Assembly: GCA_028554755.1 (NCBI GenBank)
Contig: JAPTOF010000026.1
Location: forward strand, 1 to 64,000
Source of the DNA: Cordia subcordata
Taxonomy: Eukaryota > Streptophyta > Magnoliopsida > Boraginales > Cordiaceae
Length of the DNA: 64,000 nucleotides
Reading direction: 5' to 3'
Part shown: positions 47,388-59,150 of the stretch, one piece after another
Numbering within the stretch: the first letter of the stretch is position 1
How the letters are laid out: each line of letters begins with the position of its first letter
Notes under the pieces: model-generated
Databases searched by the model: none
The model's input: only the letters and a program-made list of their open reading frames with translations
What the model was told of the DNA's origin: nothing
Program-made: the position numbers and the translations under genes

Positions 47388-50300
47388 TCATGATGTACTT
47401 TTGCCACAAAGGAAGTCCCAGTACTTATTTAGCATGTGATTAGTTGGTCTCACACAGTCCCACTTCCCTGTGCAAATATGGCATACGCATCAGTTGCGTA
47501 CCTGGCCGATTGAAGAGATTGATTGTCTTCAACTAAGCTTTAGGCAGAAGCAGAAAGCATTTAATGCTTAAACAAAAATCAGAAAAAATAGCAAAGAACC
47601 AAGTTATTACCCAAGCAAAATCATATTGAATAGCATAGAACCAAGTTATTAGCCAAACAATCTCTTTCGAATAGATGATGCTTGTTGTCCCAGTATAAAT
47701 GACAATTCAACTTAACACATTATATCCTACAAAAGAGAGAAAACCAGAAACCTACTTGCCAATACCATGTAGCTGCGTCACATGAGTCCAGCTTTCTTCC
47801 AGATACTCCTGAGAAACATGTTGAATCGTTACTGACCTCTTTCTTTGCAAGCCTGAGGGATGTATGATCTTCTCTATCTCATCCAAAGCAACCTATGTAG
47901 CAATCTTTGCATTTGGATAGAGTCTGAAAAGCTCGGATATAACCCTCCCAGCCTGTGTGGACCACCAACATTAAATGACAGGCAGACATATTACTGGCAA
48001 AAGACATATTTCTTGCAATATCATAATCGAGGTCAAAAGAATTGGGTTTAGGCTAGGTTAACTGCAAGTTTCCCTCTACCAATGCAAAGTTTAAAATATC
48101 ATCATTCAATCATTACTAAACGTGTTCTCTTTGTAGACAATAAACGCTACTTGATTTTAAGGGACAATCTACTGGATTTTCACGGAAAGAGGAAAATGGT
48201 TTGTCCAGCTTGATGAATGCTGGGATCTGCAAAAGTAACTAAAGAGAGGAGGGAGAAAAAGAAAGGACTGTTGCGTGGTAATAATAAGGAGAACCACAAG
48301 AATAGAGTTTGGTAACTCGTATAGCATGGGAACCTAACATGATTAGCTGAAATTGTGAACTACCATAACAAAAAGGCTTTTTGTTCATCTCCAACGGGAA
48401 TATGCATATAGGAGCTTAGTTTTCTATGCTTTCTTATACTGAATATTGCAGCTACAAATCAATCTCAGAATTAGATAATTACTACAGGATTGCTTTAATA
48501 AATTCCTCTCTACAAATTTAAACTTTTAGATGAGGTGGTAACTTATTAGTTTTCCTAGATTTTCTTCTTTCCCTTTACTTCTAGTTTTGGAGGGTCAGGG
48601 CCTCCTCCAGCTGTACTAGGAATAAGAAACTGCTTATCAGGACAAAAAACAAATGCTTCAGCCAAAGTCATATGCAGCACCCTAGAAGAGAATGGTAAAC
48701 TAAATTCAACGACTAATGCAGGAAGAAATAGCTGTGTGACCAAACCCAACAAAACAGAGTACTGTACCTCCTTTCCACTTTATTTTCCAAAGTACAAATG
48801 CTTTACATTCCATATGTCATCTATTGTGAATAACTAATTACAGTCCATTTAATGATGGTAAGATCAAAATACTACAAAGCAGATTATATAGTGAGAGAGA
48901 GAAAACTGAAAAAGGATAAAGAAAACACAAAATAGTTTGATCTCTCCAGTAAAAGTAGTCATGTTCAAACTTCTAATGATAAATTTTAATATTCATACAG
49001 AAAAAACGGGTTTCTCCCTGTCTCTCTAATTGCAAAGGGAATTGGGAAAAACCTTAAAGGGTGAACAATGTAGCAAAGCAAAGAGACATTCCTGAAGATA
49101 GCTACAAAAATTCCAATTATATATCCATAGACTGGCTTTCTAGTCCAGCAGAGTCTTATCAGATTTTTGTTGCTACTCTAGTCAATTAATGGTCCAAGAG
49201 TCCTTTACATGTTCATTCTTAAGTGAAAATGCAGCAAATTAGTTGTTAGTGTGTTTTGTTAACCTCATTCAGGGGCCTCTAAGAAAGTTCATGAAATTCA
49301 CAGAACAGGAAACATTAGAGCCACAAACATCTTGCCATTGTTGACAGATAATCCATTTTCTTGGTTTGGATCCACCTTAAGTGCTACTTTCATATCGTTG
49401 TCTACCCAGCAGTTTCTACTTTTAAGCATGGAACATGGTTTTGATATTTGAATTCTTCAGAGAAGCTCTAAAGAGATAGCAGACAATCTTTGTACATTTG
49501 ATAAATAGAGGAAATTCCTCATATTCAGGTTGAAAGCCCTCTTCTAATCACCCAATCTCTGTTATTTAACCAGTCATTATTTCACTAAGGAACTTAAAAC
49601 CTGGAGAGAGCTATGGAAAGCCCATTATTCTTAATTTTCCTTTAAAATATTAGTTAAAAGAAAAAAAATTTGTACACCAATTTTCAGCTCCTCATCAGCC
49701 TCATTTGCATTCAAATCCAGAATTTTGCAGGTGTAAGATTCGACATAATGCAGTGATATGCTCAGTGGTCCAAACTCCAAATTAATGCCATCTTCAAACT
49801 CCTGGACCTCTTCGAGCCTTCTAATATTTTGATCATCAAGATTTTATTCTTTCTTCAACTACTTTCTCTAGGTGCATTAGTTCAAGAATAATTAACCATG
49901 TGGACTGTTCAAAAAAATCCACTTCTCATTAGTTGGAACCAAAAATAGGTTTTCAATAAAATAACTTTTCAAATTGTTAGCTGAAATGACTTTTGAAATT
50001 TTTTGGTGAATTAACATCTGAAGGGGATTTTATAAAAAGAATATTTATTAATAATAAGGCCTTTTTCCTTTTTCTTTTTCTTTTTTTTTTTTTGTTGATC
50101 ATCACAAGCAAGGAGCATAAACCGTAAATCACTATCCATTACATACCTCTATTCCCCTTTTGACCAAATCCATACCCTTTAGTGATAATCTATATGGAAA
50201 AGTATATCTTGACTAGGGGTTGTCAAAAAGAAATTCTTTTTCCCCTTTCCCTTCTTCTATAAAAGTTAATTATGTATCTGATAAATATGCTCAGCACTCG

Positions 50301-51270
50301 AAGATCCTCAAGAGTCCATCGTATATAAACTATCTTCCACTCCTCTCCACAACTTCGATTAATAGAAAAGACTCTTAAAAGAAACCAGAAGATATGGAAG
50401 AAAGAATAAGAGAAGAACCTGCAAACCAGTAGTCCGATGAAGAAGCATACATATTATTATCAAGACCTTCCAAGGATCATGAGCATGATCTTCTTGAAGG
50501 AGATTGAATGGAGAGCATGCAGGCTTCCATGTGCTGTCGAGAGTTCTTCTTTGGTAAGCCTCATCTCTCCTCTGGGCAGCACTTAGAGTGGGCTTGACCA
50601 GCATTGCAAGTCTAACCTTCTCGGGCAGAATTTTCGTATCTTTTCTTTCTTCCAATGTGTCCGGGACTGCAGTTGTCTTGTTTGATTTTGCAAAGTAAAG
50701 GAGAAATAATTTGAACTTGTTTGCCCCTTTTTGTGTGACCTTTTCCATCACTTCGTCTCTTCTTTGATGAAACCTTTGGTTTTCCTGTCACGACCCTCTT
50801 TTCATCTCCTAAATTCTGACAAACACGCAGCAAAGACTCAGCCTCGGGGTCAGCCAGTTCTGCGTGGAATTCACCACCCTCTTTGCCAAAAATAGACGTC
50901 GTGCATCTGTTGCTCTGAATAATCTTCTTATCCTCATCCAATCTTACGGCTATTACATTTTCCCTTGTCAAGTCCATGAAGTAGCGGGAAACAACTCCAA
51001 CTTTCTGCAACCTCTTCTCTTCCGCTATTAAACCTTGGATGATTCTAATTCAAACCTCTTTTCATCTTCCAAGTTGTCGCAAACATGAAGCAAAGGCGGA
51101 AGGCCTGAGTCAGCCAATTTGACCACCCGACGAGACTGAGCACCCAAACAAGTCTTTTGCTAAATGAGCTTTGCAGCCTCGAATGATCATTGAGAAATTT
51201 GATCTTTCTTAATATTCTCATCATTCTCTGTGACGCCACGCCTTCCCTTTTCACTACCGCTACCATCACC
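47388..51270 (-). pseudogene. MBD4-like DNA glycosylase pseudogene (block B copy 2 plus catalytic exons)
   Basis: Plant MBD4-like proteins are HhH-GPD glycosylases that remove U or T from G mismatches. Minus-strand pieces in order: N-terminal region 51270-50612 (CLGAQSRRVVKLADSG, LEDEKRFELESS, VVSRYFMDLTRENV), with stops and a frame change; exon to about 50402 with TWKPACSPFNLLQEDHAHD and PWKVLIIICMLLHRTTGLQ, followed by a CAG/GT donor; exon 47952-47756 with AGRVISELFRLYPNAKIAT, a TAG stop, then EIEKIIHPSGLQ and WTHVTQLHGIGK at a donor; exon 47501-47388 with YATDAYAIF, a 1-bp deletion, then [19 protein letters not shown]. The catalytic Asp, in the family's P-x-D-H context, is Asn here. The gene is dead by three independent lesions. 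Confidence 0.82.
48555..49865 (-). other. Possible exons of an unrecognised gene inside the MBD4-like intron
   Basis: Three minus-strand segments read open beyond chance. About 49856-49675 encodes IRRLEEVQEFEDGINLEFG and SISLHYVESYTCKILDLN. About 49411-49308 encodes VDNDMKVALKVDPNQENGLS. 48708-48555 follows a TTCTCTTCTAG acceptor and encodes VLHMTLAEAFVFCPDKQFL and STAGGGPDPPKLE, ending at a stop. They are collinear and on the same strand as the surrounding pseudogene but are not part of the glycosylase domain. I do not recognise the protein. They may be remnants of another gene, or chance. Confidence 0.3.
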
Positions 51271-51354
51271 TTTTATACATTTTCATCGTTCCCCAAAACA
51301 GAACAACCATCAGCTACATATCCTTCAACAGGTTGTTTTTTTTGACGAGAGACC

Positions 51355-52160
51355 GTGGTAAAACTACGGCGCTAGTTTTTATGCTCTCAAAATTTTTTAC
51401 TTATATTTTTTCACAATTTACAAACGTACCCTAATTACTATTTTCCATTAAATCATTAACAAATTTTGTAAAATACATATTTTGCCACTATCATATTTTA
51501 ATAGAAGTCTATTTTGTCCTTATTGCCATCCCCACCATCATCTCTTTTTTTTTTTTTTTTGTTTTTTTCCATCAAAGAAAGATTCAGTGTTTTTATTTAA
51601 AATATAATAAATCAATTAAAAAAAACACAAAGAGTATAGAATAGACAAGAAGATAATTCTTATCGGTGATGAAAGGCATTATGGAGGTGATGCGGGGCAC
51701 TAGTGGCGGTGGGGATGGGGGTGGTGATTTTAATTTTTTTTTTTAAATATGATGAATCAATTAAAATTAAAAACATAAATGTACAGGGTATAGATTAAAG
51801 AAGAAAATATTTCTTATTGTGGTTCGACGGAAGGCCGGGTGGTCGTGGTGGGGGCTGCTGGTGGGGGTGGAGGGGGGTGGTGGTGATGGGGCGATGGGTG
51901 GGGGTGGGGTGGTGATTTTAAATTTTTTTTGAAAATATGATTAATTAATTAAAATAAATAAATATAGGGGTATATTTGCAATTAATGGCCAAAAACAAAA
52001 ACCACTTTTATTTTTGGAGCATGTTGCATACTTCCCGTTAAAATGGATGGAAAATTTGACGAAAGGGATATTCATGCAAGTTGTGAAAAAAAATACAAGG
52101 GATAAGTAGAGAATTTTGAGAATACAGAGACCAATAATGTAATTTCACTATAACATGTAG
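51355..52160. mobile_element. Candidate MITE with imperfect long TIRs and G-rich centre
   Basis: The left end (TATGCTCTCAAAATTTTTTACTTATA, then TTTTTTCACAA, then ATTTTCCATTAAAT) is repeated in inverted order at the right end (complement: GTATTCTCAAAATTCTCTAC, TTTTTTTTCACAACTT, TTTTCCATCCATTTTAA). I found no convincing TSD. The middle is a tandem repeat of about 175 bp with G-rich blocks. Confidence 0.55.
51570..51990. repeat. Degenerate tandem repeat with G-rich blocks
   Basis: Two and a half units, each an AT-rich part (AAATATGATGAATCAATTAA-like, then an AGAGTATAGA/GGGTATAGAT word) followed by a GGTGG/GGGGT-rich part ending GGTGGTGATTTTAA. The second G-rich block (51835-51915) has many runs of three or more G. 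Confidence 0.75.
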
Positions 52161-52397
52161 TGCATAACAAAAACCCTTATTATTATGAGTATCAAAACAA
52201 CTATTATCTCTTTTTTCGCTTTCAGTTTCATTTACATGTATTGAGATGTAGTCAACCAAAATGGTGCATTAGATTTATCATCGTCAAAACAAGGAGAATA
52301 ACTTACCTGCTTCTGACAACTTTCATTGTCGATAAATAAAAGGCCCATCAGTGTCGAAACGATGACGATGATTTCTTCGTCGTCTTCTTCTTCCAAG

Positions 52398-52548
52398 AAA
52401 ATGAGTTAAATGTCTTATTTTAAAATAATAATAATAATAATAATTAAAATATCATATTTTTTTAAACTAATGAATGAAAACTCGAATTCATTAATTTAAA
52501 AACTACGACATTTTAGTTTTTTTTTTAAATAAGGCATTTAACTCATTT
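52398..52548. mobile_element. Hairpin MITE of about 150 bp
   Basis: The left AAATGAGTTAAATGTCTTATTT is mirrored by the right end (complement AAATGAGTTAAATGCCTTATTT), with further inner pairing. It contains an (AAT)n stretch. TSD not resolved. Confidence 0.65.
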
Positions 52549-52768
52549 GCGCTCTTCTTCTTTACTGTTGGTAGGATTATTCATTTCTATGATTTTTTGT
52601 CTTTTTAATTTAAGTGGTATTTATTTTTCTTTTATATTTTTGGTGGATTTCCATAATAAATTTATGTGCCATGTACACAAGCAACTTGCAAATTTGAATA
52701 TATAATGTATATGTGTACATATATATAAAATTTGGACTTTTTTTCTACATGCTATTGGAATATAAAGC

Positions 52769-52769
<1 letters not shown>

Positions 52770-52800
<31 letters not shown>
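52770..52800. repeat. (TA)n microsatellite
   Basis: About 15 TA units. Confidence 0.9.
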
Positions 52801-52804
<4 letters not shown>

Positions 52805-52855
52805 CAAATTGGTCCAAAATACGTCTATGATGATAGTTATTATAGTAATAATACA

Positions 52856-53335
52856 CCTAAGTTATTATAAAGTGTACACAAATTTGATAAAGAACTAATG
52901 TGTGCACACAAAGCTCACAAAGAATCGATGTGGGAAGACGTTACATGACTCTTGCCCTTAAACACACACATCCTCGTCGTGGTCTACACACAAATAGAAC
53001 AAAACTTAATTTATTATAAAGTGTACACATAATTCACAAAGAACTAATGTCTATACACAATCTCACAAAAAACTGATGTGAGAGGGCAGTACATAACTCT
53101 CCCTCTTAAAGACGCACATCCTTGTCATGCCCTACATACCCCAAGCTGCACGGAGTTCGTCCAAAGTCTGCTCTAATATTACCTATAATAACCCAAACCC
53201 AACTATTGGTATACCACCATATTTAACCTAATTAATTGGCTAAAATACTTGAACTTGTGATGATAGTAGTAAACCTAAGTTATTATAAAGTACACACAAA
53301 ACTTACAAAAAATCAATATGAAAGGGTGTTATAGA
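52856..53335. repeat. Direct repeats, possibly retroelement-derived
   Basis: A unit of about 130-150 bp starting AAGTTATTATAAAGTGTACAC, with ATCGATGTGGGA-like and CACATCCTCGTC-like words, occurs at 52858, 53010 and (partial) 53277. The GATGTGGGA and CTGCTCTAATATTACC words resemble widespread plant LTR sequence, but no element ends could be set. Confidence 0.5.
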
Positions 53336-53339
53336 AAAA

Positions 53340-54300
53340 GATTGCCATTAAGTAAAAAACTAACACCGTTAATCAGGAGTGTAAAATGTCCCTATTTTGT
53401 AAGTTCAAGCATTTGCATTTAAAAAAAATGAAATTCAAGTACTTAATTTCATATTTTGCAAAGTTTAAGTTCTAAATCTACCCCTTTATTTTTTTTAATT
53501 AATTAAAATGGTTGCCATGTGCCGGCAAAAATAATATTTTAAATACTTTTATTTATTATTAGTCAATTTTTTATGATTTTATAAAATTTAATATTTAGTA
53601 AGTTGTTAATATTTTTATGGTTTTACGTAAGATGTCTAGTAATTGGAATTTAAAATAAAAAATTAAAATTAAAAAAGATTCCATCGAGGGACCTAAATTA
53701 AAAAATAAACATGAATTCTACTCTAAATAATATATAAATATAGATATATAAATATTAATAGTCTAGGCAAGAATAAATATAAATGTATTTTTTATAATTC
53801 AATTCTTGTTAAGTTTTCGTTAATAGCCATGTCTTTTGTGTAAATATTTTAATATAAGAATTTAAGTCCAAACAAAAAGGAAATAATCTAAAAGGTATTT
53901 AGGCAATGTCTTTTTGAAGGGAAAATTCTAACAAGAGGAGGACATGTGCTATTGGCCAAAAAGGCATGTATCCTCTTTTGTATAATATTAGTTGTGCGCT
54001 CATACAATGCACATGTTTTGATATAAATTTGATATAATCAAATTATATAATCAATTTATTATATTAATAAAATTTTTAACATTTTAGTTCAATTAAAAAT
54101 GCATACTTATTTACATTCTTATCTCTTTGGAAAAATATATATTTTTCTATTAGATCATGTAGCACAAAGGACAAATCCAAAAAGGGGGATTAAATTGGAT
54201 TAATGGCACAAATTACACAATAAAACTCTTTTTCAGATTTATCAAATAATCTATGATATACTATATATACATATATTATTATATAATTATATTTAAATAA
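53340..54300. other. AT-rich intergenic sequence
   Basis: No gene, open frame or element end recognised. Confidence 0.5.
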
Positions 54301-54302
54301 TG

Positions 54303-54303
54303 A

Positions 54304-54353
<50 letters not shown>
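54303..54353. repeat. (ATA)n microsatellite
   Basis: About 16 trinucleotide units. Confidence 0.95.
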
Positions 54354-54354
<1 letters not shown>

Positions 54355-54412
54355 TTATATTTAAATAAGATATACTACATATATACGTATTGTTATATAA
54401 TTATATATTATT

Positions 54413-54629
54413 TTGGTTTGGAATGAGATTTACATGACGGACGGATTATTCGAATTTCGGGATGGAACAGGATAAAATAAAAGGTATATCCCTATCCTGT
54501 TCAAACATTTGCAGTTCGGGATGGTATAGGACGAGATATTAAAAAAAACATCGAAATTTTTCGTTATAAGATAATTTGGTACAGGATTTTGCTCCAGTAT
54601 GAATACCCTACACCCCATGCTCATCCTTA
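54413..54629. mobile_element. Possible decayed hAT MITE end
   Basis: The right side ends ACACCCCATGCTCATCCTTA, whose complement (TAAGGATGAGCATGGGGTGT) has the look of a hAT terminus, and the interior repeats CGGGATGG/CAGGAT words. The left end and TSD were not found. Confidence 0.35.
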
Positions 54630-54964
54630 ATCACAAGCATATTATGAAACTCAAAATAAACAATACTATTATATATATATATATATATATATAAAATCTT
54701 ATAATAAGATTATACCAAATAGAGCATCAGTGTAGACGAAAACTGGGGTTGAAACTTCACGAATGTTCACTGCTAGAGGGGGCTGTTCAGCTAGGAACAC
54801 AATGTACGAATAGTGACAATGTAAGACGCTAGCTCAACTTTGAGTTGGTCATGCTTGATTTAAGGTTTAGAAGATTCTCTTTAGTTTATTAGAAAATTGG
54901 CAAAGATGAGTTGCATTCTGCTACACAGAGAACTGAGAAGCCATAGAATATTGACATTTTTCTC

Positions 54965-55111
54965 CTGCAAGTTGATAGCTTTGTGAAGATCTTTCAGCGC
55001 GTTTCACACGACTCGACTGTAAGGTACAAGAATGAAGATGAGAAGACTTTTAAGTGTGTAGAGGAGGCACATAAGGATATGTTGAATTGGTTTGCTAAGT
55101 ATCTAAAGTAA
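54965..55111 (+). pseudogene. Dienelactone-hydrolase-like, last-exon relic
   Basis: A 49-codon plus-strand frame reads LQVDSFVKIFQRVSH, then STVRYKNEDEKTFKCVEEAH and KDMLNWFAKYLK before a TAA. Plant dienelactone hydrolase family proteins (alpha/beta hydrolases annotated as endo-1,3;1,4-beta-D-glucanase-like) end in the same way: F-V-K-I-F-x-x-V-x-H-G-W-T-V-R-Y, an acidic E-D-E, then E-E-A-H-x-D-M-L-x-W-F. The catalytic His is kept, but the Gly-Trp after it is Asp-Ser. No upstream exon was found; a stop lies just before this frame. It is most likely an isolated fragment. Assigned by motif recognition. Confidence 0.6.
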
Positions 55112-57010
55112 ACGGTTGTAGTTATGCAACATTATATAGTTTTCATATTTAATGTAAGATACTATAAGGGTGGTATATTGAAGAGTTCTGACTGTCATAT
55201 TATATCTTGGACTATTTCATGCGTATCTAATGGACATAGGATCTTTAGAATGTCTTAGATTTTGTTTTGGGGCAGTTTTTGGAAACTCAAAATGCTTTTT
55301 CTAAGCTAGTGGAGCTGACATGTTTCATCTATTTTTAGAAGAATTTTTATATAAAAATTAAAGTTAAAAAAAGTTCAAAATCAGAAGTTTCAAATTGGAG
55401 TTCTTCAAAAAAAAAATTTTTTTGAGAAGTTATTTTTATTTTATGTCAAAAATTATTTTCATTTAATTTTTTTCCAAAGTATTACTTCATATTTCTTAAA
55501 GTCTAATATTACTCTCAAAGCAACTGAAAGTTCAACTTTTAAACTACAAAGTCAAACAATCAACTGTTTTTATTCAACAATATCTTTTTTCAAAATTTTA
55601 TCGCTAAAAGCTCTATAGCTCAATACTCGAAATCTCACAATTAGGTTAAATAGAGCCTTAAATAGGTTCTGAAATATGTTGTTTGTTCAAAAAATCCATC
55701 ATCTATTTGATAATGTCGAGTCTTCTACCAAATACATATGGAATATGGATATATTATTTTTTATTATATTGTTATTTGTAATATTATTTTGAATCTTTAG
55801 CACTTTGGTTAGACTCATTTATTTTATATTTATTGTTTATGAATTAAAGTTTTATTCTTCTTGGTTTATTCCATTATTTAACAATCGTTTATGAATCTTA
55901 ACAGTAAATTTTAGTATTTTATATGATAGGGAAAAAATTTACTCTAAACAATAGCAATAAATATTTATCTCTTTTCTTGGTCAAGCAATAGCAATAAGTA
56001 TTGTTAATATTTTCGGTATCTTCAGTCACTAATACCCTTTTTTAATTTTAATAATTTCACACTTTGTTCAACAAGAAAATTAATGTAAACAATGAATATA
56101 AGAAATAGGAGTTATAGGCAGGTTTGTATAATTGCTAATTTTATACTTTTAATTTAAATATATAAACAAATGAATTTTAATTAAATAACGTCTAAAAATA
56201 AATTAAATAATATTTATATAAATTAATTTGTAATATTATCAAATGTAGAAATAGTTTGAGTTGGTTTATATAAAAAAAAATTTGACAATTTTGAAAAGAT
56301 CCATCCATATACTCAAAATTTATCAAGAATCTAAAATTTTTGGTAGCGAATTTGAGAGGGACAACGGGTTTGAATTTAGCTTATATAAGAAATTTGGAAA
56401 AAAACTCATCCCAAAAGCATCTCCTCAAATCTTCTACGAAATTAAGATCAAGAACAAAATCGTGGTGCAGTCATGACATAGAAACAGTTATTAGATTATT
56501 ACGGTTAACATATATAGAAACAGATGTTACCCAAAATAAAAAAGAAAAAATATTAGCAAAAGAAAACATAGAAACAAATGCGTGGGTTAAAATACAAAAC
56601 AACAAAATTACACCAACCTAAAAATGTTATCGATTTATGAGCATAACTAAATTCATTAATATTAGAATAAGATTACAAAAATGGTTTCACCCTTCAAGTC
56701 CTCGTAAGGTAACTAGTATTAATTGTGTGTGGTGGTCAATTCTTCAGTGGGAAAAAAAAAAATATAAGGCCTGCAGGAACATGGTTCAGTGATGCAAGTA
56801 ATATTCAATGGAAAATTCTTCTACTCCAACGCTTGTGTTTGGGAGAAATGCCCGATGCATCGATATTGTTGTAGATATTATTTTTGTATATCTTTATTTT
56901 TTTTTATGATTGATTATTGTAAATCAATTAAGAGAGATTGAGGTAGCTAGTATTAATTGTAATCAATCCTATTTATGGTAACTAGGTGTATATATAAAGG
57001 TATAGAAAAC
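55112..57010. other. AT-rich intergenic sequence
   Basis: No gene recognised. Overlapping frames at 56261-56621 are chance-like, and no element ends were found. Confidence 0.45.
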
Positions 57011-57016
57011 TTATAT

Positions 57017-57075
<59 letters not shown>
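57017..57075. repeat. (TA)n microsatellite, interrupted
   Basis: TA runs with single TATG and TAAA interruptions, followed by a 20-bp sequence (ATTACAGGACAAATAAAATT, about 57074) that recurs about 60 bp later. Confidence 0.9.
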
Positions 57076-57078
<3 letters not shown>

Positions 57079-57179
57079 AGGACAAATAAAATTCAAACAA
57101 GGTGGACAAGTGATGTCCAGAAACTATATTCTTTGCATTACAGGACAAATAAAATTTTCATTTCAGAACTCCATATAAT

Positions 57180-58255
57180 AAAAGCCAGAGCACAATCATA
57201 TAAGAAGAATACAATAAGTAGAAAAAAAAATGCAAAAGGGCATTGATACATGTTATTGAGTGAAATCAAATGAAATTAAAGCATTTCACAAGAATAAGAA
57301 TTAAAATAAAAATTAAAAGTTAAGAGATCAAAACTAAATCTTGTACTTCCACACATTTTCATGATTTAGACACTCTCCCACACAAACACACACTCCTGGT
57401 GCACATACAAATGGAATTGGACCCAAAAAAAAAATACATTAAAAGGTTAAAAGGAACAAATAGTATTATTAGCTAAACCCTGGCTTTAAAGTAGAAAATA
57501 CTATTAAATAATTTAACGAGGCCAACTTTTTTCTATTTAGTGCCAACAACAATTCATATGTTTCTGTTAGAGATACTAATGACTTTTTATCTATAAAAAT
57601 TATTAAATAGTATTAAACTTTAATTATATATATTAATTGAATTTGCTGCTGCCCAGGATTCTGGAGGTACTTCCATTCCATTTTACTAATTATCATATCT
57701 TGGAAACTAAATCAGGACAAAGTATGTATACACTTGTTAATTAATTAATTAGCTTGACGGATCGGATGAAACCTAGTAGTTGGAGTGCGGTTTCACCCTT
57801 AGATCGCGAATTACTACACATCATTTAGAAATGGGCTAGACTACATTGTCATAACAATATATACAAGAAACTTTTGCATATATGATAGAGGCAAATTTAT
57901 TGATAAGTTATTCTTGTACTGTGTTTTTCAGTTATTTTCTTCTCTGCATTGTTAATTGTGATAAGGTGGTTCTCACAATTACAATTCACGAGCAACCATG
58001 CCTATATGTATATATTCACACACATACATATGTGTGTCTTATATTCTGACTTGTGAGAATGATGTTGTGCGCTTTAATTGTCTGCTAAGACTAAATATTT
58101 GTTAATGCGATATAATAATGCTTTCTTAGAGTTGATACCACATGAACCAAAACTATTAATTTCAGCATGTTAAATGATTACAACATCTAGCGATATTAAG
58201 AGGAAGTTATGGAAAGGTTCATATTTGGTTCTTGAATCTCATGATGCCTTTGTTT
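57180..58255. other. AT-rich intergenic sequence
   Basis: No gene, open frame or element end recognised. Confidence 0.45.
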
Positions 58256-58259
58256 GATT

Positions 58260-58300
<41 letters not shown>
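58260..58300. repeat. (AT)n microsatellite
   Basis: About 20 AT units. Confidence 0.95.
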
Positions 58301-58301
<1 letters not shown>

Positions 58302-58804
58302 ATGTTAGTGCAATAAATCACCATATTCTGATTTTTACAGTGTGAACTTTCTCAATAAACTTTCTCAATTTCTTTATATTAAAATTTTCTTCTTATTTAT
58401 TTGTCAAAATATTCTCGTCTCCTGAAACAAAACCAAATACTCCCTACTTCTTTTTTAGTTTTTGTGGTTGCATTTGGCACTTAGTTTCTTTTCCCTCATG
58501 ATTGTGACTTTCTTCGTCTAATTCAAGGTTTATTTTTTTATCTGACGATTGTGGTTTTCTTATGATGAACTTATTTGCAGTAGCAAAGGTAAATTGTTGG
58601 AGATGATGACCACAAATTAAGTAGATTCCTCAATCCTCATCAGGGGTAATTAACCTAATTACCATAAAATATTAATGTACTGTCCTATTTCGAAATGATT
58701 GGTTTGAACATGAAAATTAAGCTGACAAAATGAGTATTCATATATGTTGTCTATCCATCAATTTTACTTACTTGCTTTTGTTTAAACCTAAATTGCAATG
58801 ACTA

Positions 58805-59150
58805 ATAGATGGAAAGCTCTTTCATCCATTTGGACTAACATCAATCCATAGAAAAAATTTGTAGGTTTAGAATAAAAATTTGTAGATCTAGATCAAAAAT
58901 TTGTAGGACTTATTAGAAAAATTTATAACATCAGTTCATAAAAGGAATTTATAGGTCTAAAATAAAAATTTATCAATCCATAAAAAATTTGTAGGTCTAA
59001 AACAAAATTTTTAAAATTACAAATTTTTCTAAAAGACCTACAAATTTTTATTATAATCCTACAAATTTTTGTTCAACACCTAACAAATTTTTTATCATGA
59101 ACTGATGTCAGTCATATAGAGGGAAGTGTAATCCCTAATAGATTACACTG
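58805..59150. mobile_element. Foldback MITE built of short repeats
   Basis: The left side has several AAAATTTGTAGGTCTA-type words; the right side has their complement (TACAAATTTTT). The flanks are also inverted: left TGGACTAACATCAATCCATA, right complement ATGACTGACATCAGTTCATG. So the whole forms a stem. No TSD was resolved. A 29-bp tandem duplication (CTCCTCCACTACAAATTAAT and on) follows at about 59155. Confidence 0.55.

Noticed and set aside
56261..56621. Two overlapping plus-strand frames
   Set aside because: Lys/Asn-rich composition expected by chance in AT-rich DNA; no motif.
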